A stretch of DNA of 64,000 bases from Clostridium_AD estertheticum_D (GTDB lineage Bacteria > Bacillota > Clostridia > Clostridiales > Clostridiaceae): contig NZ_JAHLDM010000002.1 of assembly GCF_018861295.1 (NCBI RefSeq), forward strand, positions 62,001-126,000, given 5' to 3'. Made by a program: the position numbers and the translations under genes. The notes under the pieces are model-generated. The model had not been told where the DNA came from and made no database searches. It saw only the letters and a program-made list of their open reading frames with translations. Shown piece by piece: positions 52,566 to 63,028 of this stretch (positions within the stretch are counted from its first letter, which is position 1; every line of letters begins with the position of its first letter).

Positions 52566-53543
52566 TTAAAATATATCTATTAGATCTCCAGCATTATTTT
52601 TCAATTTTTCTACTGAATGAATATACCTATTAGTAGTTGCCAAATTTTTGTGTGCCGCAAAATCCCTAACTTTTTCTACCGTAGCCCCTGCAAGTATTGC
52701 GAGTGTTATTGCTGTATGCCTAGTAGAATGAACCCGTAAATCTTTATCTATACCTGCATTTTTACACACTTTTTTTATCATATAATTTAAAGTGCTTGCA
52801 TTTAACTTTTCATTATTCTTCCCATTGGTCGAATGACCAATAAATAAATATTCCTCACCACTAGTTACCTTATTTCTCTTAGTCAAATTAATATACTCAT
52901 TAATCATAGTAAGAACGTTTTGTTGTAGTTTTACTATATCTTCTTTACCGCCTTTTCTTCTCACCTTTACTACATTATAACCAGTGTATGTAGTAACATG
53001 TTTTATTTTAATATTTATAATTTCAGATTTTCTTAGTGCAGTAGTTAACGCAAGCACTAATATCGTTTTATTCCTATGTCCTAATATAGTGGATGTATCT
53101 ATACTGCTTAATAAAATTTTACACTCTTCTTTTGTTAAAAACTCAGTTTCTTTATTATTTATCACTGGTTTTTCTTCCTTGAGATTTCCAAATGGATTAT
53201 ATTCTATTATATGAATACCTGTAGAATTATCTTGGTACTTTAATAACCACTTATACAAAGCGCTTAATGATGATACTTTCCTATTTATAGTTGCAGATGA
53301 CATATTTTTATCCATCAATTTCATAATGAAATTTTGTGTGTGTAATATATTAACTTTTTTAATATCATCTATACTAATATCAGAAATAGAACTCACACAG
53401 AAGAAGTCTTTTATATCCCGTTCATAACTTTTAGATGTATAGATACTTTTTCTAGATTTAATCTCAAGAAAATATCTTATAAAATTTTCATTATCTAACA
53501 TTAGATCTGATTTGTAATTAAATCCAATAATTTCATTTTGCAT
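52566..53543 (-). CDS. Orphan tyrosine recombinase, XerC/XerD-like
   Basis: 325 residues. A SAM-like core-binding domain (about 15-110) is followed by the catalytic domain with R171 (TTALRKSEI), Lys near 197 (VRRKGGKED), H272 and R275 (HSTRHT), H298 (AAHKN) and nucleophile Y307 (NRYIHS). All catalytic residues are present. No att site, excisionase or phage gene is nearby, so a chromosomal role (dimer resolution or regulatory inversion) or a stranded integrase are both possible. AAAGGAG precedes the ATG. Confidence 0.9.
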   Translation of the reverse strand: MQNEIIGFNYKSDLMLDNENFIRYFLEIKSRKSIYTSKSYERDIKDFFCVSSISDISIDDIKKVNILHTQNFIMKLMDKNMSSATINRKVSSLSALYKWLLKYQDNSTGIHIIEYNPFGNLKEEKPVINNKETEFLTKEECKILLSSIDTSTILGHRNKTILVLALTTALRKSEIINIKIKHVTTYTGYNVVKVRRKGGKEDIVKLQQNVLTMINEYINLTKRNKVTSGEEYLFIGHSTNGKNNEKLNASTLNYMIKKVCKNAGIDKDLRVHSTRHTAITLAILAGATVEKVRDFAAHKNLATTNRYIHSVEKLKNNAGDLIDIF

Positions 53544-53573
53544 AAATATTCTCCTTTAATACTTAAACTTTTC

Positions 53574-53626
53574 TATAAATTTTAAAAAGCTGCAAACAGT
53601 ACGTTAGCAGCTTTTTAAAATTTATA
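53574..53626. terminator. 20-bp perfect-stem terminator after HPr
   Basis: Arms 53574-53593 and 53607-53626 with a 13-nt loop. It directly follows the HPr stop (53635) on the minus strand. Confidence 0.85.
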
Positions 53627-53634
53627 GGTCTTAA

Positions 53635-53895
53635 TTATTCTTCTAAAGAGTTGATTAATTTTACTATTTCTTCTAACGCTAATTTTTCATCAACACCATT
53701 TGCAATAACGTTTACAGCTACATTAGATCCAACACCTAATGATAAAATACCTATCAAACTTTTAATATTGGCTTTTTTGCCCATAAATTCTATACCTATA
53801 TCTGACTTGAAAGAAGCTGCTTTTCTTACTAACAATGTAGCTGGCCTAGCATGCAATCCTTTAGGATTATTAACTATAACTTCCTTTGTTATCAA
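53635..53895 (-). CDS. ptsH: Phosphocarrier protein HPr
   Basis: 86 residues from a TTG start after GAGGTG. GLHARPA carries the phosphorylated H15, and KSLIGILSLG carries S46, target of HPr kinase, so it can serve both the PTS and CcpA-type control. Its length and both sites fit HPr rather than Crh, which lacks H15. ptsI is not adjacent, as in many clostridia. Confidence 0.93.
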   Translation of the reverse strand: MITKEVIVNNPKGLHARPATLLVRKAASFKSDIGIEFMGKKANIKSLIGILSLGVGSNVAVNVIANGVDEKLALEEIVKLINSLEE

Positions 53896-53996
53896 TTTAC
53901 TTCACCTCAATATCTTATTATTAGTATGAACTAATATAAAACACTTTACATTAGCCCATACCAACATAATATCATTAATAAGTATGTAAATCAATT

Positions 53997-55187
53997 TTAA
54001 ATATTACTAACAAAACTTTCTATCCTATCAAGTCCTTGCTTTATATTTTCCATGGAAGTCGCATATGATAGTCTAATAAAATTCTCTGCTCCGAATGCTA
54101 TGCCCGGTATAACTGCAACCTTTTCCTTTTCAAGTAGAATCTTTGAAAAAGAAATTGAATCCTTTATCACTTTTCCATCGATTAATTTATTCAATATATT
54201 ACTTATATTCACCATAACATAAAAAGCACCTTCAGGTTCTATGCAAGATAAATTATTAATACTATTTATTCTTTTTACCATATAATTTCTTCGTAATTTA
54301 AATTGTTTTATCATACTATGCACATCATCCTGTTCACCGCTTAAAGCTTCAACTGATGCATATTGAGCAATTGAATTTGGGTTAGAAGTGGTATGACTTT
54401 GTATATTTGACATTAATGCTATGATTTCTTTACTACCCGCTGCATACCCTACTCTCCATCCTGTCATAGCATAAGCCTTAGAAAGACCATTAATTACTAT
54501 AGTTCTTAAATAAGCATCTTCTGAAAGGCTTGCTATACTAATGTGATCATTTGCTGCATATAGTAGTTTCTCATAAATTTCATCAGATATTATTATTAAG
54601 CTATTTATTTTTGCAAACTCAGCAATATTCATAAGTTCTTCCCTTGAATACACTGTTCCTGTAGGATTATTTGGGCTATTTAATATTATTGCTTTAGATT
54701 TAGAAGTTATCGCTCTATTAAGCTTTGTAATTGTTAACTTAAATTTATTACTTTCCTCTGTTTCGACAAAAACAGGTACCCCATCCGCAAGTTTAACTAA
54801 TTCTGGATAACTAACCCAATATGGAGCTCCAATTATAACTTCGTCTCCTGGGTTTAATATAGCTTGCAAAACATTAGCTAAGCATTGTTTTGCTCCAGTT
54901 GAAACTATAATTTGATCTGTTGTGTAATTTAAACTGTTATCTTTCTTAAGTTTTTTAATTATTGCCTGTTTTAGTTCAATAATACCAGACGCCGCTGTGT
55001 ATTTTGTCATTCCTTCGTTTATTGCTTTTATAGCTGCTTCTCTAATATTCTTTGGTGTATTAAAATCAGGTTCACCGGCACCAAACCCTATTACATCAAC
55101 ACCATCAGCCTTCATTTTTTTTGCTTTCGCAGTTATATCTAATGTTAAAGATGTTGATATTTTACCAGCTTTTTTAGATAATACCAT
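53997..55187 (-). CDS. aspB: Aspartate aminotransferase, AspB-type
   Basis: 396 residues. VIGFGAGEPDFNTP, NSPNNPTGTVY, ISDEIYEKLLY and NGLSKAYAMTGWRVGY (PLP Lys) match the Ib aspartate aminotransferase subgroup. It interconverts aspartate and glutamate. GGGGGT precedes the ATG. It is about 100 bp upstream of the HPr gene on the same strand. The substrate is a family-level prediction. Confidence 0.9.
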   Translation of the reverse strand: MVLSKKAGKISTSLTLDITAKAKKMKADGVDVIGFGAGEPDFNTPKNIREAAIKAINEGMTKYTAASGIIELKQAIIKKLKKDNSLNYTTDQIIVSTGAKQCLANVLQAILNPGDEVIIGAPYWVSYPELVKLADGVPVFVETEESNKFKLTITKLNRAITSKSKAIILNSPNNPTGTVYSREELMNIAEFAKINSLIIISDEIYEKLLYAANDHISIASLSEDAYLRTIVINGLSKAYAMTGWRVGYAAGSKEIIALMSNIQSHTTSNPNSIAQYASVEALSGEQDDVHSMIKQFKLRRNYMVKRINSINNLSCIEPEGAFYVMVNISNILNKLIDGKVIKDSISFSKILLEKEKVAVIPGIAFGAENFIRLSYATSMENIKQGLDRIESFVSNI

Positions 55188-55370
55188 TTTTTTTACCCCC
55201 GATATCTATATTAATTGTATGTTTTATATTAACACAATTTTGTTTCTTTAAATAAACTACATAACTCACATTGTACTAATATATCATTATTTTTTTATGA
55301 TGTAAATGGAATAATTTATTTATAATTACAAGTTTTTCTATTTAATGTACGGTTGATACTTTGCGCAAAA

Positions 55371-55415
55371 AAATCCTCTTAAGATTTAGAAATATTCTAG
55401 ATTTCAAGAGGATTT
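55371..55415 (-). terminator. Terminator of rny
   Basis: 10-bp stem AAATCCTCTT/AAGAGGATTT (55371-55380 with 55406-55415), followed by a run of seven T on the minus strand. Confidence 0.85.
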
Positions 55416-55429
55416 ATTATTATATGTTT

Positions 55430-56986
55430 TTATTTCGCATAATCAATAGCTCGTGTTTCACGAATAACATTCACCTTAATTTGCCCTGGATATTCAAGTT
55501 CATTTTCAATTCTCTTAACTAGATTTCTTGCCATTTCGACAGCACCAGCATCATCAATTACATCTGGTTTAATCATAATTCTGACTTCTCTTCCAGCTTG
55601 GATAGCATATGACTTCTCCACACCTTCATAAGAATTTGCAATTTCTTCTAGTTTCTCTAATCTTTTAATGTATGCTTCTAAAGTTTCTCTTCTTGCACCT
55701 GGTCTTGCAGCTGATATAGCATCTGCCGCTTGAACTAGTATCGCCTCTAGAGATTGTAACTCAACATCACCATGATGCGCTGCAATAGCATTTACTACGA
55801 TAGGCGACTCATGATGTTTTTTAGCGATTTCTGAACCTATAAGTGCATGTGGTCCTTCAACTTCATGATCCACAGCCTTACCTATATCATGAAGTAACCC
55901 ACATCTTTTAGCAAGTGTTGGGTCAATTCCAAGTTCTGAAGCCATAAGTCCCGCTAAGTATGAAACTTCTATTGAATGTTTTAATACATTCTGACCATAA
56001 CTAGTTCTGTATTTTAGTCTTCCAAGTAGCCTAATAATTTCTGAATGAAGTCCATGAACTCCCGTTTCGAAAGTTGCTTGTTCTCCCTCTTCTCTTATAT
56101 CGCTATCAACTTCTTTTTTAGCTTTTTCTACCATTTCTTCAATCCTTGCAGGATGAATTCTTCCATCCACTATTAGCTTCTCAAGTGCAATTCTTGCAAC
56201 TTCTCGTCTAATCGGATCAAATGCGGAAAGAATTACTGCTTCAGGAGTATCATCTATTATTAAATCTACGCCCGTAAGTGTTTCTAGCGTTCGAATGTTT
56301 CTACCCTCTCTGCCTATTATTCTTCCCTTCATCTCATCATTTGGAAGAGAAACCACATGAACTGTTGTTTCCGCAACATGATCAGCCGCACATCTTTGAA
56401 TAGCATAAGTAATAATTTCTCTTGCCCTTTTATCTGCTTCTTCTTTAGCTTTAGTTTCAATTTCTTTTATCATAATTGCAGCATCGTGTTTAATTTCTTT
56501 CTTTATTTCTTCTAACAATACTTGTTTTGCTTCATCAGATGTTAATCCTGATAGTCTTTCTAATTCTCCCCTTTGTTTTGTGTATAAATCTTGTACACTT
56601 GTTTCTACAGTCTCAATTTCTTGTTGCTTTTTATTAAGATTTTCTTCTTTTCTCTCTAGCACATCACCTTTTTTATCTAAAGATTCTTCTCTTTGGATAT
56701 TTCTTCTTTCTAACCTTTGAACTTCATTACGTCTTTCTCTTGATTCTTTTTCTAAATCAGTTCTAAGTCTGTGAACTTCTTCCTTCGCCTCTAAAATAGC
56801 TTCTTTCTTTCTTGTCTCAGCTTCTTTCGCGCTATCCTCAAGAATTTTTTTAGCTTCTTTTTCAGCCTCAGAAATATTTGCTTGAGATTTATTTTTTCTA
56901 GTATAAATTACAACAAAAACAACTACAGAAACAACAATCAAAATAGCACAAACTACTATGAAAATTGGTAAACCTTTAGTATTCAT
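55430..56986 (-). CDS. rny: Ribonuclease Y
   Basis: 518 residues. One N-terminal membrane anchor (IFIVVCAILIVVSVVVFVVI), then a long coiled coil (about 35-200), a KH domain (GRIIGREGRNIRTLETLTG) and an HD domain (LHDIGKAVDHE, with IAAHHGDVE). It starts mRNA decay at the membrane. The position after recA on the same strand is standard for clostridia. GGGAGGTG precedes the ATG. Confidence 0.97.
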   Translation of the reverse strand: MNTKGLPIFIVVCAILIVVSVVVFVVIYTRKNKSQANISEAEKEAKKILEDSAKEAETRKKEAILEAKEEVHRLRTDLEKESRERRNEVQRLERRNIQREESLDKKGDVLERKEENLNKKQQEIETVETSVQDLYTKQRGELERLSGLTSDEAKQVLLEEIKKEIKHDAAIMIKEIETKAKEEADKRAREIITYAIQRCAADHVAETTVHVVSLPNDEMKGRIIGREGRNIRTLETLTGVDLIIDDTPEAVILSAFDPIRREVARIALEKLIVDGRIHPARIEEMVEKAKKEVDSDIREEGEQATFETGVHGLHSEIIRLLGRLKYRTSYGQNVLKHSIEVSYLAGLMASELGIDPTLAKRCGLLHDIGKAVDHEVEGPHALIGSEIAKKHHESPIVVNAIAAHHGDVELQSLEAILVQAADAISAARPGARRETLEAYIKRLEKLEEIANSYEGVEKSYAIQAGREVRIMIKPDVIDDAGAVEMARNLVKRIENELEYPGQIKVNVIRETRAIDYAK

Positions 56987-57275
56987 CGATTATCAACACC
57001 TCCCTTGCTTATTTCAAATCTATTTAAGAGTAAATATGAAAGCTAGAAAAGGTGCTATATTTATTTAGTTGGTAGCAATTAAAATATGCAAACCAGTATT
57101 TGTATTTATTTTATATTACTTTTCAATTAATGTCAAGATTATAAGAATTAAATAATCTATTTATCGTTATATATCCAGTACTATACTAATATTCTTTAGT
57201 TATATGTATTACTTATAAATTTAACTAAAATTATATAAAATTAATAAACAAATAATTAATAATTAATTAAAGAAA

Positions 57276-57297
57276 AAAGCAAGTATAAACTTGCTTT
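57276..57297 (-). terminator. Terminator of recA
   Basis: 9-bp stem AAAGCAAGT/ACTTGCTTT (57276-57284 with 57289-57297), with T6 on the minus strand. It overlaps the recA stop codon. The rest of the 309-bp gap to rny (56987-57275) shows nothing else. Confidence 0.88.
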
Positions 57298-58351
57298 ATG
57301 CTTCCTTCTTACTAGCTTCCTTTTTAGTAACTTCTTTTTTATTGATTTCTGGGTTATTGTATAATGGCAAATTGTGTTTTGTTCTTATTTTGTTTTCTAT
57401 TTCTAGCATAACAAGGGGATTCTCGGCAAAATATTGTTTTGAATTTTCTCTTCCTTGTCCAAGACGTATATCTCCATAGGAAAACCATGCCCCGCTTTTT
57501 TGTACAATTTCTTCTGCAACACCTATATCTAGGACATCACCCTCACGAGATATTCCGTGACCATACATAATATCAAATTCAACTTTCTTAAATGGAGGAG
57601 CTACTTTATTTTTAACTATTTTTATTCTTGTTCTATTACCCATAAATTCGTCACCTTGCTTAATTGTATCTATTTTTCTAATATCTATTCTAACAGATGC
57701 ATAAAATTTAAGCGCTCGACCACCAGGAGTTACTTCTGGGCTACCAAACATTACTCCAACTTTTTCTCTTAACTGATTTATAAATACAAGAACACATTGA
57801 GACTTATTTATTGAACCTGCAAGTTTTCTTAAAGCTTGAGACATAAGTCTTGCTTGGAGTCCTATATGAGAGTCTCCCATCTCGCCTTCAATTTCAGCTT
57901 TAGGTACTAATGCCGCTACTGAATCCACAACAATTACATCAATAGCTCCAGAGCGCACTAACGCCTCTGTGATTTCTAAAGCCTGTTCACCAGTATCTGG
58001 TTGTGAAACTATTAAATTTTCTATATCTATTCCTAGAGCCTTAGCATATTCAGGATCTAATGCATTCTCTGCATCTATAAATGCAGCTGTTCCACCATTT
58101 TTTTGAGCTTCTGCAACTATATGGAGTGCAACTGTAGTTTTACCTGAAGATTCTGGTCCAAAAACTTCAATCATTCTTCCTCTAGGTACTCCACCTATAC
58201 CAAGTCCTATATCAAGTCCTAAACAGCCGGTAGAAATGGCCTCTATATTTAACTTACTATTTGCTCCGAGTTTCATTACAGACCCTTTTCCAAATTGTTT
58301 TTCTATTTGACCCATAGCAATTTCTAATGCTTTTAATTTTTCATTATTCAT
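57296..58351 (-). CDS. recA: Recombinase RecA
   Basis: The frame opens at 58375, but AAAGGGG fits the ATG at 58351, giving 351 residues (MNNEKLKALE). Walker A GPESSGKTT, Walker B VIVVDSVAALVP, the MAW-like L1 region EIEGEMGDSHIG and L2 FINQLREKVGVMFG are all present. The C-terminal tail is lysine-rich (KKEVTKKEASKKEA) rather than acidic. It promotes strand exchange and LexA cleavage. A LexA box lies in its promoter. Confidence 0.98.
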   Translation of the reverse strand: MNNEKLKALEIAMGQIEKQFGKGSVMKLGANSKLNIEAISTGCLGLDIGLGIGGVPRGRMIEVFGPESSGKTTVALHIVAEAQKNGGTAAFIDAENALDPEYAKALGIDIENLIVSQPDTGEQALEITEALVRSGAIDVIVVDSVAALVPKAEIEGEMGDSHIGLQARLMSQALRKLAGSINKSQCVLVFINQLREKVGVMFGSPEVTPGGRALKFYASVRIDIRKIDTIKQGDEFMGNRTRIKIVKNKVAPPFKKVEFDIMYGHGISREGDVLDIGVAEEIVQKSGAWFSYGDIRLGQGRENSKQYFAENPLVMLEIENKIRTKHNLPLYNNPEINKKEVTKKEASKKEA

Positions 58352-58385
58352 AAATTTCCCCTTTGGGCTCACCATCCTTTATTAA

Positions 58386-58434
58386 CGAACGTTTGTTCCA
58401 TTGTAAGTATACACTATTTATTTTACATGGTCAA
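58386..58434 (-). promoter_or_regulatory. recA promoter with LexA box
   Basis: On the minus strand TTGACC (58429-58434), a 17-bp spacer and TATACT (58406-58411). The box GAACAAACGTTC (58387-58398), a full GAAC-N4-GTTC site, lies just downstream, where LexA would block the start of transcription. Confidence 0.85.
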
Positions 58435-58517
58435 CATGCATTATAATATAATATTTCCAATTTTGTAACACTATAGTAAGTGCTTATTTTTATTATTAAC
58501 AATCTTTAATAATTTAA

Positions 58518-59063
58518 TCACTTATCAACCCTAATTGTACCTTTATTTTTTACAAAATAATCAACACCTGATATTATTGTAATAATTACTGCCGCACCCA
58601 TGAAAACATCAGTAAATATATTTAATGTATTATTCACATAAGATAAATTTATCAGAGCTGTTATTATAGCTACTATTTGAATAACGGTTTTTAGTTTTCC
58701 CCACTTACTAGCTGCAATCACTTTTCCTTCTGACGCAGCTATTGTTCTAAGACCTGAAACTGCAAATTCTCTAGCAATTATAATCATAGCTACCCACCCA
58801 TACACTATATGAAGTTCAACTAACGATACAAGCGCCGCAGTTACTAATAACTTATCGGCTAGTGGGTCCATAAACTTTCCAAAATTAGTTATTTGGTTTC
58901 TACTCCTTGCTATATACCCATCCAATTTATCAGTAAGAGAAGCTACAATAAAAATAATTGTAGCAAGTTCTCTTCCATAAGGTATACCTTTAGCTGCTAT
59001 AAAAAGTAAAAATATAGGTACTAAAAAAATCCGTATCATCGTAAGTCTATTCGCAAGATTCAT
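58518..59063 (-). CDS. pgsA: CDP-diacylglycerol--glycerol-3-phosphate 3-phosphatidyltransferase PgsA
   Basis: The frame opens at a TTG at 59072, but AGGAG fits the ATG at 59063, giving 181 residues. Four or five membrane segments. The CDP-alcohol phosphotransferase motif is DKLDGYIARSRNQITNFG followed by KFMDPLADK. It makes phosphatidylglycerol phosphate. It overlaps the rimO end by 17 bp, so the two are coupled. Confidence 0.96.
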   Translation of the reverse strand: MNLANRLTMIRIFLVPIFLLFIAAKGIPYGRELATIIFIVASLTDKLDGYIARSRNQITNFGKFMDPLADKLLVTAALVSLVELHIVYGWVAMIIIAREFAVSGLRTIAASEGKVIAASKWGKLKTVIQIVAIITALINLSYVNNTLNIFTDVFMGAAVIITIISGVDYFVKNKGTIRVDK

Positions 59064-60384
59064 AGCACACAACTCCTATTAAATCATATTCTAAAGCCTT
59101 AGTAACTTTCACTTTAACAAATTCTCCCTTATCATAAACTTTATCAGATTCGAAGAAAATATTACCATCTACTTCTGGTGCCATTTCATAATTTCTACCA
59201 TAATAAGTTTCACCATTAAAACCTTCTACCAAAACTTTATAAATCTTTCCTATTTTTTTATTATTAATTTCTTTTGATATGCTTTGTTGCATGATCATTA
59301 ATTCTTCTTCACGCTTAACTTTTATTTCCTCTGAAATTTGATTTTCCATTTCGCAGGCTTCAGTCCCCTCTTCCTTAGAGTACTGAAAAACCCCCAGCTT
59401 ATCAAACTTGGTTTCTTTAATAAATTGTTTTAATTCTTCAAAATTTTCCTGGGTTTCTCCTGGAAATCCTACAATTAGAGTAGTTCTAAGTACTAATCCA
59501 TTAATATTCTTTCTCATCTTATCTATATTTTCTGTTATAATGCTTTTTCTGCCTTTTCTTTTCATTAATTTAAGAATATCATCACTTATATGTTGGATTG
59601 GTATATCTACATATTTGCAAACTTTATCATTTAAAGCTATTTCATTAATTATTTCATCTGTGATTTCTTCTGCATAACAATAAAGTACTCTAATCCATTC
59701 AATTGTGCTTATCTGAGAAATTTTTCTAATCAGTGTGTGTAAGTTCTTTTTACCATAAAGGTCAATTCCATATCTGGTTGTATCTTGAGCTACCAATATA
59801 ATTTCTTTACATCCATGTTCACTTAATTCCTTTACCTCTTGTATTATATTTTCCATCTTTCTACTTCTATATTTTCCTCTAATATTTGGTATTGCGCAAT
59901 ATGTACAAGCATTATCACACCCTTCTGAAATTCTAACATAAGCAGAATAGGTTTCTGTAGTTAATACTCTTTGTCCTTCATTGATATTTTCATCACTATA
60001 ACTACAATATTGTACTTTAATTTTTTTTAAAAGCACCTCTTCTATACTACTTAATAACTTATTATAATCGTTAACTCCGAGCATAATATCAAGTTCTGGC
60101 ATAAGTTCAAGCAGCTCTGATCCATAGCGTTGAGTTAAGCACCCCGTTGCAATTAATACTGTGCACTTATACTTTTCCTTATATTCAGACATTTCTAAAA
60201 TAGTGTCTATTGACTCTTGTTTTGAAGATTCTATGAATCCACATGTATTTACTAAAATTATATCTGCTAGTTTAGGATCATTTGTCATATTATATCTTTC
60301 ACTTAAACTACCTATTATAATCTCACTATCAATTCTATTTTTATCACAACCTAGATTTATAACTCCAACTTTCAATTTTTCCAT
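59047..60384 (-). CDS. rimO: Ribosomal protein uS12 methylthiotransferase RimO
   Basis: 445 residues. The N-terminal UPF0004 domain has LGCDKNRIDSE, NTCGFIESSKQESID and ATGCLTQRYG; the radical-SAM motif is EGCDNACTYCAIPNIRGKYR. A TRAM domain ends it (VLVEGFNGETYYGRNYEMAP). The start VGVINLGCDKNR and the position between spoIIIE/ftsK and pgsA separate it from MiaB at 39643-40968. It methylthiolates an Asp of S12. CAAGGAGG precedes the ATG. Confidence 0.96.
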   Translation of the reverse strand: MEKLKVGVINLGCDKNRIDSEIIIGSLSERYNMTNDPKLADIILVNTCGFIESSKQESIDTILEMSEYKEKYKCTVLIATGCLTQRYGSELLELMPELDIMLGVNDYNKLLSSIEEVLLKKIKVQYCSYSDENINEGQRVLTTETYSAYVRISEGCDNACTYCAIPNIRGKYRSRKMENIIQEVKELSEHGCKEIILVAQDTTRYGIDLYGKKNLHTLIRKISQISTIEWIRVLYCYAEEITDEIINEIALNDKVCKYVDIPIQHISDDILKLMKRKGRKSIITENIDKMRKNINGLVLRTTLIVGFPGETQENFEELKQFIKETKFDKLGVFQYSKEEGTEACEMENQISEEIKVKREEELMIMQQSISKEINNKKIGKIYKVLVEGFNGETYYGRNYEMAPEVDGNIFFESDKVYDKGEFVKVKVTKALEYDLIGVVCYESCE

Positions 60385-60574
60385 CAGTCAGCCTCCTTGT
60401 TTGTCTCTGCGGGTAAATCCCATTTATTAACTTTTCTTCTCATTGTTTAGTTCTTAAAACAGATAATAACTATTAACCTATTATCCTTCTATATTTGTAT
60501 ACATAAATTATTGTAAATGTGATTTACAAATTAAACAAGGGTATTTACAATTATTCTTACAAAAATTTGTTTTA

Positions 60575-62881
60575 TTAATTTTTAAGCTCAGCATTACTTA
60601 CCAATATTTCCCTAGGTTTACTTCCATTTCTACCAGATATAATCCTACGTTCCTCCATTTGTTCTATAATTCTTGCTGCTCTATTATAACCTATTTTTAG
60701 CTTACGTTGCAATAAGGAAGTGGATGCTTGACCATTTTCAACAACTATTCTAATTGCTTCATTTAATAATTCGTCAATGCCGTCATTATCATCTTTCTTT
60801 ACCGAACTACTTTCTATTTCATCTATTATTTCTTTTTCATAATTCACTTCTGTCTTCTGATCTTTTATAAAATTAACAACTCGCTCAACTTCTTCTTCTG
60901 ATACAAAAGCTCCTTGTATTCTAATTGGTTTAGCCTCTCCAGACGGATAAAAAAGCATATCTCCTTTACCAAGTAATTTTTCTGCACCAGAGGAATCTAA
61001 AATTGTTCTTGAATCTATTTGACTTGAAACTGCAAATGATATTCTTGAAGGTATATTAGCCTTTATAACTCCTGTAATAACATCGACTGAAGGCCTTTGC
61101 GTAGCAATTACTAAATGCATACCTGCCGCCCTTGCCATCTGTGCGAGCCTACCAATATACTCTTCTACATCATTTGCACAAACCGTCATTAAATCCGCTA
61201 ACTCATCAATTATTATAACAATCCATGGTAATTTTTCATCAAGAATGCCTTTATTAACTAATTCATTATATCCCTCAATACTTCGCACATTATTTTCGGC
61301 AAAACTCTTATATCTTCTTGTCATTTCATTCACAGCCCAATTTAAAGCACCTGCTGATTTTTTTGGATCTGTTACAACTGGTATTAATAAATGGGGGATT
61401 CCATTATAAATATTTAATTCAACAACCTTAGGGTCAATTAGTAATAACTTAACCTCCTCTGGGGAATATTTATAAAGTAAACTTATTATTAATGAATTTA
61501 TACAAACACTCTTTCCGGAGCCCGTAGCCCCCGCTACTAATAAATGGGGCATTTTTGTTAAGTCTGAAACAACACAATTACCACCTATGTCTTTTCCTAA
61601 ACTAAAAGACAAATTTTTGTTTGTTTCTAAAAATTCATTAGACTCTATTACTTCTCTTAAGTACACTGCACTTAACTCTTTATTTGGCACTTCAATTCCT
61701 ACAGCTGCCTTACCGGGTATTGGTGCTTCAATTCTTACACCCGACGAAGCTAAATTCAATGCAATATCATCTGCTAAATTCACAATCTTGCTCACCTTAA
61801 CCCCAGCATTTGGCTGAAGCTCGAACCTTGTCACTGAAGGTCCTTTGGTAACTTGAATAACTTTTGCCTCAACTCCAAAGCTGCTTAATGTCTCTTGCAA
61901 TTTATTCGCATTATTAAGTAATTCTTTTTTATCATTTTTATTCATTTTAGAAGTAATATTTTCATTTAATAACTCTAACGTAGGATATTCATATTTATAG
62001 TTAGGCTTTATTTGCACACTATTTAATTGAATTTCTTGTTCAAGCTCTTGCTTTATAGAATTATCTATGTGCTTTACTTTTGTTCCCCTTGTATTATCAC
62101 TCTTATTAATATTAGAAGCTTCATCTTCATTTGGTACTTGCCCTTCCGTTTCAATATCATTTGATTTTATAAAATCAATTATTTTAATTTTGTTGCTAAT
62201 ATCTTTAATAAATTTGTTTTTTCCTTCACTTGAAACCGCTAACTCTTCTTGACTATCATTATTTTCTATATATAGCTCCTTACTATCGTTTTTATTAGTA
62301 TCTCTTTTAGTCATAAATCTTTCCTTAAAATACATAAATACATCATTTAGCGATACGTTTAATATTATAATTAAGCAAATTACATAAATTGCAATAAAAA
62401 TTATATAACTTCCAACATCACCAAATAATGTGTACATTGGTACATCAATGGAATAACTAATAATACCCCCATGTAAAACACTTGATGATTTATATATTTT
62501 ATTTATCCCAAGCAAAAAATCTTTTTTAACATAGTACTCATCCAAAGTTAACATTTGTATAAATAGCAATGTGTTCATTATAGTAAGCATTATTCCATAA
62601 AACTTTTTACTAAAATTTATCTTACCTTTCTTAACAATATCACAAAAACCTATAAATAATATCAAAAACGGAGAAAGATATGCACCTAACCCCAAAGTCG
62701 CAAAAAGTAGATGATTAATAAAATTACCAATCATACCTGATATTGAATTAGAATTTGAAAATATAGTTGAGAATATGCTTAATAACATTAATATGCCTAT
62801 TGTTATTAATACAATTCCAAAAATTTCACTATCACTATCTACAATCTTAGATCCTTTAGATTTAGTCTTTTTTCTGGCCAA
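60575..62881 (-). CDS. spoIIIE: DNA translocase FtsK/SpoIIIE
   Basis: 768 residues from a TTG start after GAGGTG. Four N-terminal membrane segments (about 20-185), a charged linker (190-320), then the motor with Walker A VAGATGSGKS and Walker B VIIIDELADLM. ATQRPSVDVITGVIKANIPS and the C-terminal gamma domain (LLQRKLKIGYNRAARIIEQME) are typical. It pumps DNA at the division or sporulation septum. About 190 bp separate it from the upstream tepA-like gene. Confidence 0.96.
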   Translation of the reverse strand: MARKKTKSKGSKIVDSDSEIFGIVLITIGILMLLSIFSTIFSNSNSISGMIGNFINHLLFATLGLGAYLSPFLILFIGFCDIVKKGKINFSKKFYGIMLTIMNTLLFIQMLTLDEYYVKKDFLLGINKIYKSSSVLHGGIISYSIDVPMYTLFGDVGSYIIFIAIYVICLIIILNVSLNDVFMYFKERFMTKRDTNKNDSKELYIENNDSQEELAVSSEGKNKFIKDISNKIKIIDFIKSNDIETEGQVPNEDEASNINKSDNTRGTKVKHIDNSIKQELEQEIQLNSVQIKPNYKYEYPTLELLNENITSKMNKNDKKELLNNANKLQETLSSFGVEAKVIQVTKGPSVTRFELQPNAGVKVSKIVNLADDIALNLASSGVRIEAPIPGKAAVGIEVPNKELSAVYLREVIESNEFLETNKNLSFSLGKDIGGNCVVSDLTKMPHLLVAGATGSGKSVCINSLIISLLYKYSPEEVKLLLIDPKVVELNIYNGIPHLLIPVVTDPKKSAGALNWAVNEMTRRYKSFAENNVRSIEGYNELVNKGILDEKLPWIVIIIDELADLMTVCANDVEEYIGRLAQMARAAGMHLVIATQRPSVDVITGVIKANIPSRISFAVSSQIDSRTILDSSGAEKLLGKGDMLFYPSGEAKPIRIQGAFVSEEEVERVVNFIKDQKTEVNYEKEIIDEIESSSVKKDDNDGIDELLNEAIRIVVENGQASTSLLQRKLKIGYNRAARIIEQMEERRIISGRNGSKPREILVSNAELKN

Positions 62882-63028
62882 AGTATCACCTCAATTTTTA
62901 TTAGTTCTATCTTTATTATTTCTACAAACATTATAAATCCCCTTTAACTTTAAATAGATTTATAAATGTATTTTAAACTACTTCTATAAGAATTACCATT
63001 AGAATCTAATGGTTATAGTAAACAGTCA

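Noticed and set aside
52566..53543. Prophage or integrative element integrase
   Set aside because: No phage, conjugation or excisionase genes and no attachment-site repeats nearby; flanked by housekeeping genes.
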